Origin: Benincasa hispida
Lineage: Eukaryota > Streptophyta > Magnoliopsida > Cucurbitales > Cucurbitaceae
Direction of reading: 5' to 3'
Assembly: GCF_009727055.1 (NCBI RefSeq)
Contig: NC_052350.1
Location: 1,961,340 to 2,025,339, forward strand
Length of the DNA: 64,000 nt
In this document: positions 57,595-64,000 of the stretch, one piece after another
How positions within the stretch are numbered: position 1 is the stretch's first letter
Layout of the letters: each line of letters begins with the position of its first letter
Notes under the pieces: model-generated
Seen by the model: only the letters and a program-made list of their open reading frames with translations
What the model was told of the DNA's origin: nothing
The model's database searches: none
Translations under genes and position numbers: made by a program

Positions 57595-60500
57595 ATTTCA
57601 TTTGAATAACAAAAAGGTGTAGTTGAGAGAGGCCCCTCTTCAAGTCGAAGAGATTCCATTCACAATCTGATGAAAATTTTGTCTTTCTTATATTTAAGGA
57701 AAAAAAAAAGTTAAAGATTCAATGATCTTTTGATCACTAAAAAACATCTGTCTGTAAGTGTAGGCTAATTGTATACTGGCCGTGCTTCGCAAAGCACATG
57801 TCCATTGACTAGTCTACAAGACTTTTGGTTGATACGAAAACCACGGCCCGAAGGCAAAGGCACTTGCATCAGAAAATCAATTTTATTCTAAGCAATTATT
57901 TTGAAAAATAAAAAACACGCAGTTGCATTGCATTACTGTGATTCCAAGATTGAGATGAGTTCTAATCATATCCAAACTCATGGTCTTTAAATTGTTTCAT
58001 CAGGCTGCTTAACGTTGATATTATGTTTTAAACTGCACTCTCGAAGAGATTACTCCGTCCCACCCCCACCCTATTCACAATAACTAACTCCAGTTCCCTC
58101 TTTATCAAAAAGTATCTCGTGGAGAGGAAATCTAGGTGCTTGAAGATTTCTTAGGCTATGGTTAAGAACCTTAATTACATTTTGTTGTTTGACAAATTGT
58201 TTCAGGGGGATGGCAGGATGGTGCTACTGCTGTTTGCGTTTGGGTCTTAGGTCAAACAGTAAGTTTACTGTTTTATTATTGACCTGCTGGAAATCTAAAT
58301 ATTTTGAAATGAAATCACGTCTTTGATTCAGATAGTTATTTTCAAGTTGAAAAGGGTAGATGGTATGTGTTAAGTTGGTTTGAACTTTGAGCTCTTTGAG
58401 TATATTTTTCAGAACAATTTTCCTTTGATGATTGTTACTACTTGGAGACTTTCTATGTAATCTATCATCTATGTTCTTCTTCTTAGGTTTATTTGGATAC
58501 TTTCATTTTTCAATCAATTTTTATTTTCACATCATCGCAGTTTTTCCCCCTTCCTCACAGAAGAATTTGGTTAAAATAAGTTGATTCAATAAGGATGAAA
58601 TTCAAGTTTTTAACAAGGACGAATTTGGACAATGCCATATATATAAGGGACCAATCTATATAGTGCCTAAATGGTTTACCAAACATAGGACTAATAGACA
58701 CTTGTAATTTTCTTTTGAAGGGCACATTCTTTTGGAACTGCCATTTTTTAATGATCATATATGTTGCTGTCCTTTTTCTTTTAATGCACATGCAGCTTGC
58801 TTAAGTTATTGTTCTTTCTGTCTTTTATTGATTTCCCTGATTTTCAAGATAGTGTTTTTCTGACTAAGGAATTTTATAGGTTTTTGTTGCTAATATTGGT
58901 GATGCTAAAGCAGTTGTAGCCCGATCTTTGACTACTGATAAATCGACGAATAATCCTAATGGTGGAAGCTCTTTAAAGGCTATCGTTTTGACAAGGGAAC
59001 ATAAGGCAATCTACCCACAGGAGAGAGCTCGCATTCAAAAGGTAAGAACCTTTATTCTTTTAAAGAACAGACATTCAAAAGGTAAGAACTATGAAGGTGG
59101 ATTATTTGTGTTACTAAAGAAAAGAACAAGAAAAGAAAAGAAGGCACTAGCTAGAAGGGTAACAGCAAGCAAGACATACGACAAGCAAATGATTTATGCT
59201 TCAATAGCATTATAATCTTTGTGTGGTCAATGAGAGATATCATCTGAAGATTCAGAACTATACCATACTAATAGATAGTTGGAGCGTTGTATGTGATATC
59301 TTATCATTTAAGTTTAAAGGATTCCTTTTATCAGAAATAGGAAAGGTTCAGGATGTCTCTTTCAACAATATATTCTATACATACATCTGTTGGATAGCTT
59401 AGCATATTTAGTGTTTCATTGGCTGGCAACAAAAAAGAGATTAAAAGATTGGAGTAAGGAATTTTTTTTCTATTGCCTCCTGCTCTTTGGCAAATTGCTA
59501 CTTGGCTGATAAGCACCAAGAATCACACTCTTACATTCAAAATGATGATCATTGAAGGAGCAAATAGTCTCAAGTGAACTTTTTGGCATATGCACAGTCG
59601 ATAATGATACTCTTCAACAAGGGGAAGAAATTTGCACTCGAGTAAAGAAATTCCTTTGTGATGCTTACTTACCTTCACTATGCTGTCTATGATATGTGAT
59701 ATCAGACATGCCTACTGCTGAGTCTTGTCTTTAACTAAATTAATGAATATAGTTTAAAAAATTGCATCTGTTGGACTTGGATCAATGTTTGGGTTCTCTC
59801 AAATGGACATTTTTAAGGTTTCGAGGTCCAATGGATCCATGGAAGGGGCATCCAGATCTCCTGTGGAACTTCGAAACAAAATAATTAGTATTAACTTAGC
59901 AGAAATCTGATGTGAATTTCAGATATTCTCATGAAAAAAAAGCCTTAATAAGATGTATGAATGTTTGATGTTATACAATTCTGGATATGTATGCAGCCTG
60001 GTTAGTGCATCACAGAATTGTTGCCGGCATTTATCATTGTACATCAAATTGCACTAGTCTTTGCCATCCTGATTAGAGCTAAAAAAAAAATATGAATTAT
60101 TTCAGGCTGGTGGTGTTGTTGGTTCAAATGGTCGCTTGCAGGGTCGTCTTGAAGTTTCTCGGGCATTTGGAGATCGCCAATTCAAAAAGGTTTTAATGCA
60201 TTGATACATACACCCTTATTGTCCATTAATTCCTGGTTTTAGTTGTTTATAGTTTAAAATCTCATGGCAAAGGTTAAGATGGATGAGAAACATAGCATCT
60301 TGAAAGAAATTATAACAAACTGAAATCTTTTAATTGACGACCTTTTTTCTGTGATAGACCCCAATCTGAGGTTGTCCATTTTCCCTTATGAGCTATAACC
60401 AAATGTTCTCTTTTAAGTTGCCTTTATGCTTTTAGCATTAAGGAAACTATAACCAAACATTCTCTGTTTGCCATTATTTTTTGAACTGAAATCTGAGCCA

Positions 60501-62805
60501 CAACCACATACTACTTGCAGTTGGGTGTTATCGCAACTCCAGACGTTCATTCTTTTGAATTGACTGATAGGGAGCATTTTATCATTCTTGGATGTGATGG
60601 ACTTTGGGGGGTTAGTTTGACTTTCAGTGCTATTGATTCTTTTGTTCCATCGTTCCTGTGATTGTTGTCATTTCCTTATCTCCTTTTCTCTCTCCTTCTT
60701 GATTTCCTTCAAAATTGTTTCAGGTTTTTGGACCAAGTGATGCCGTCGATTTTGTCCAGAAATTATTGAAGGTAGGGGCCATGTTTCTTTTCTCTTTTTT
60801 CTTTTCTTTCTTTTACCAAGAATCTTGCTGAGTGATAACTTCATGGTCATGAAGTACTCCATTTTATTGTTTACCCTTGCTTAGAGGAACCAATTTTCAC
60901 ATTAATCTTATCTTCAAACACAGTTTCCGTTATTCTAACAAATGATATTTGGTTGGCTATGTCAAAATAAAACTATTGGCGCAACTTTGGCATTCTTCTT
61001 TTTCTTACAAAATATATTTTGGCATCCGTTTATGGCTTAGGCTTAAATGAACATTAGGTTGAGTTGTTGCATAGATGAACTTTATTTATTGTTATTGGTT
61101 GTTTTCATTTATTTACTATTTCAGATGTCATATAACTTTAATGGGGAAACAGGAACTCTAGATAGAGGTTTTATTTTTTGTTTTTTCTATTTTTTAGATA
61201 AAGGACATGTGCGGTTGGTATTTTGTTTGAAGACATATTGTTTTTCTCCTTTATCTGAAAATTTTAAATGAGTAGTTGAAAACTTGAAATCCTTTTCCGA
61301 AAAGTTAACAATGAAGGTCACAATAAATGGAAGGGGCCCTATTAGCCAAAAGAGTTGATAAAAATAGAAAACCTCTTTAGTTGACTTGGATATCACAATA
61401 AGAATGTTCATCAAAATTCTTAGAGATTTTATCAAAGAAAAAAAAGAATGTTCATCAAAATTCTTAGAGAGAATACACGACCGAATGGTCCAAGGGTAAG
61501 CGCCATCAAAGGTCTGTTGGGTCGTTGAAATTGTAGAGATAACTGTATAATCAACCCAAATTTTGGGCCCAAAATGAAACATCCCACATTTTGAAACTTT
61601 AGTTTTTGGACCTTTTGCTTGCGTCATCCTCTGCAGAAATTAATATGACCTAATTATGTGTGCGTGATAGACTCGACTCTTGCTCCGCTACTATGGCATG
61701 ACCCAAAAGAAAATAGAGAGAGTGAGGAGTGAAAAAAATTTGAACCCAAAGGAGCGTGAGAAGCAAGAGGAGCGAGAGCGAGAATGAGAACGAGAGAAAA
61801 TAAAGAGTGAAAAACCTAACTCAAAGGAGCAAGAGGAGGGAGAGTAGCGACAGCGAAATCCTAATCTGCATGGACAATTGTCTGTTTTGGTAATTTCATG
61901 CTAATGATGTAAGGTCAAAAAATTTAAGTTTTAAAAAGTGGGGCATATTTCATTTTTTCCAAATTTTGGGTCATCAGTGCCCAAAACCCCAAAATTGTAT
62001 CCTTAATAGTTATTTTGTTCATTCCAGCGAAATAAAGCTGATCATAGTCATCTGAAAGGTCCCCGTCTTGTCAAAGAGAAAAGAAAAGAATCCTTAGCCG
62101 TAGAAGCTTTGAACAAATATTTACTGCTTCGTTGGAGGGGAACACCAGCGAAAATTAGCAGGTTGAAGACAATTGTTCCATATGGACATCACAAAGGGAT
62201 GAGTAAAAAAAATATGATTGATCGATTCCTCCCCTTTTGACAAAGAACTAAGATTGCAAGAGATGCAGACTTGGATTCTTTTATAATCTTATGCTCTGTG
62301 TTAATCTCGTGAGTGAAGAGTCTAAGAATTGAATCCAACTCTTTTCACGATCTTCCATCCAACCCTAAATTAGCTTAGCGATTCCTTTTGGATGCACGCA
62401 AGACATGTCTAGAATATGATGGAATCATCTTCAATCAAATTGCACACGTTCACTGTGTGTCAGTGACTGTGCGCATAAATAAATTTGAGTGTTATGTAGC
62501 TGCAGAACTTCCGTTGCTTTCAATTTTTACTCAGGTCATTTGTTAATTAAATTTTCATGAGAATCATGGTTTACGATGTCAACGTTGTATGTATTCTTCT
62601 GACTTTTGCATGAGGGGCCGACTATGGTAAGTTGTTTTGTCTTATTAAACACTCATGTTGATCAAGAATTACAAAATATATCCTTGTTGAACAGGACGGC
62701 TTGCCTGTAGCATCAATAAGTCGACGTCTTGTGAGGGAAGCAATTCGTGAGCGGCGCTGCAAAGATAACTGTACGGCAATCATCATCGTCTTCAAGCCCA
62801 AATGA
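55925..62805 (+). CDS. Protein phosphatase 2C (PPM family)
   Basis: Ten exons: 55925-56238, 56576-56684, 57124-57163, 57276-57320, 58206-58258, 58880-59041, 60106-60189, 60521-60610, 60724-60771 and 62695-62805. All junctions are GT-AG and in frame, giving 351 residues. The protein is a Mg/Mn-dependent serine/threonine phosphatase. Metal-binding aspartates are visible at 88 (RHTMED), 113 (YDGHGG), 295 (LGCDGLW) and 339 (KDNCT). Other family motifs are DGATAVCVWV (174-183), NIGDAKAV, GRLEVSRAFGD (254-264). The N-terminal 75 residues are charged and hold a lysine/arginine cluster (KSKRS, KKFK) that could be a nuclear signal. It resembles Arabidopsis At1g18030 as I recall it, but I did not align them. 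Confidence 0.95.
57238..57270 (+). repeat. (AT)n/(ATAC)n microsatellite in PP2C intron 3
   Basis: A TA run followed by three ACAT units ends five bases before the acceptor of exon 4. It replaces the usual pyrimidine tract, which may affect splicing of this small exon. Confidence 0.85.
57488..57590. repeat. Poly-T to poly-A flanked segment in PP2C intron 4
   Basis: A segment with TTTTTTTTTTCTTAATGATAAG, an AAACTCATTGAG-type stretch and a 26-base A run at about 57565-57590 looks like a retroposon fragment. I cannot name it. Confidence 0.4.
60772..62694 (+). other. Large intron 9 of the PP2C gene with repeat insertion
   Basis: This 1923-bp intron separates the exon encoding VFGPSDAVDF from the last exon. 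Positions 61690-61980 contain the GA-rich dispersed repeat also present at 37081-37430. At 61440-61530 there is a repeated AAAGAATGTTCATCAAAATT motif and a tRNA-like GGTCCAAGGGTAAGC stretch. The open frame at 61187-61627 (minus) spans this insertion and lacks support. Confidence 0.7.
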
Positions 62806-64000
62806 CAAGGAAAGAAATAATTCCGAGTCTTAGATTTCTGTGTTACTAATGCTGTATAAGCCAGCTCTCAAGATATCAACTTTTTTGCACAAGTGGGCTT
62901 AGCAAGTTTGAATTCCCTCGAGTTAAGAGACATGGAGAATTTGGAAACTGATGTGGAAACAGTAGTGTATAAATTTGTGTGCAACTTCAGTCTCAAGATT
63001 TTGTAAGATACTGATGTTATTACCTTCCAACAATATTGTGCAAGTAAAGATTTCTTAGTTGTTTGTATGTTGGTGGAATATGTATAAACACAACTATAGT
63101 GTTGATTTCATGCTTAGATATGTATTCTTATCTATGACAAACAATCAGGAGTAATGATTTCATGATTGGAACTCAATGATATCCATAACTCAAATCACTT
63201 CAAAGTAGGGACATCTAAATTGCAAATATTGAATTGAACTTGTGTACCTATTTTCCATGCTCTGTTTTAAGCTGTGATTGTCAGATTGTGCCTAAAGTTC
63301 ATGGGCAGTTGAACCAATCGGGATGGCTGAGATTGTTATGAATAGTTTAAAGGGAATCTATTTTTTTTCCTGATTGTATAATGTAAATCAATCTCCTTTC
63401 CATTAACGTCACATTGTTCTTTCTCATATTATGTTGTGTTGATTTAAGTTGCATCATGGTGGAAGAATCTCATGATTGGAAAGGTAAATAATTGGTGGAG
63501 ATTCGTCTGATTTGTATTGTTATAAAGAGATCTATGTGTCACTTACTTGTCATCACATGAATTTATTGTATGCATTTTTCTATTGTATTGTTTGATAATA
63601 TATATATTCAAATAGATGGGCCATTGAGAACCACTCCTATTAATTAAAGGGACATAATTATATACATTTAAACGTCTAGTTTCATATACATGCATCATAA
63701 TTAAAGATGGTTTTCATATTTTTCTATTATTTGGAAGAGAAGCAATAGGAACCGAGGGCTTTCTTAGAAAATTATTAGAAATAATTTTTTTCACTAACAT
63801 TCTTTTTGGCTTATTGTTTTAATGACTCATCTCGGTGTATCTTAAATTAATTCTACGACCAAAACAAAAATTAAACTTCTTTAAATGGTATGTTCAAACT
63901 AACGATTTTTTAGACATTTTTGGTGGAATCTCAGTTAAGACGAAGATTGAGACTTAATATCGTAGATATTATTTGTGAAAGGTGGAACATTTTGAGTGCT
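62806..64000. other. 3' UTR of the PP2C gene and downstream DNA
   Basis: The first 200-300 bp are probably 3' UTR (no clear single polyadenylation signal). After that the sequence is AT-rich without a gene or recognisable transposon. Confidence 0.5.

Noticed and set aside
61187..61627. 146-codon frame on the minus strand in the PP2C gene
   Set aside because: It lies in intron 9 on the opposite strand, across a dispersed repeat, with no recognisable domain.

Overview
The window is nuclear DNA from a flowering plant, most likely a eudicot. It is AT-rich, has spliced genes with GT-AG introns, a plant miR156/157 precursor, and dense LTR retrotransposons, MITEs and SINEs. The style of the Copia protein remnants resembles what I recall from cucurbit genomes, but I could not test that, so the family assignment is tentative. 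No bacterial, plasmid or phage signature is present.

Layout. Positions 1-18156 are a pile-up of Ty1/Copia remnants. A reverse-strand LTR fragment (1-1756) comes first, then a forward decayed Copia element A (1757-2131 plus 10261-13335). A is split by a second Copia element B (2132-10260) with a 5-bp target-site duplication. A meets a reverse-strand relative C tail-to-tail (13336-18156). From 18157 to 28092 the DNA is mostly non-coding: a CACTA end, a LINE fragment, a foldback element, and immediately beside that a MIR156/157 gene (hairpin about 22862-22996). A two-exon DUF599-family membrane protein gene lies on the minus strand (28093-30793), with a small SINE in its intron.

Upstream of that gene is a Mutator-like element (31296-34883). 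It has terminal inverted repeats, a decayed transposase and two long arrays of a CGATCG motif at 22-bp period. It is followed by a tRNA-Trp-derived SINE with a perfect 11-bp duplication (35447-35618), a CG-rich minisatellite (36260-36600) and a PIF-type transposon end (from 37468). Positions 38358-54178 are a second retrotransposon graveyard: tandem LTR pieces, a reverse-strand Copia half (E), a solo LTR with a 5-bp duplication inside another LTR, and a different Copia lineage (H) carrying a PIF/Harbinger-like MITE. The window ends with a ten-exon protein phosphatase 2C gene on the plus strand (55925-62805).

Only three loci look functional: MIR156/157, the DUF599 gene and the PP2C gene. Nothing in the sequence ties them into one pathway. 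The rest is a layered record of insertions, and in several places the order of events can be read from target-site duplications. The most unusual signal is the Mutator-like element with paired 22-bp-period CGATCG arrays; one 15-base stretch of that array also occurs in the neighbouring LTR family. I found no clear sign of a wholly new biological system.
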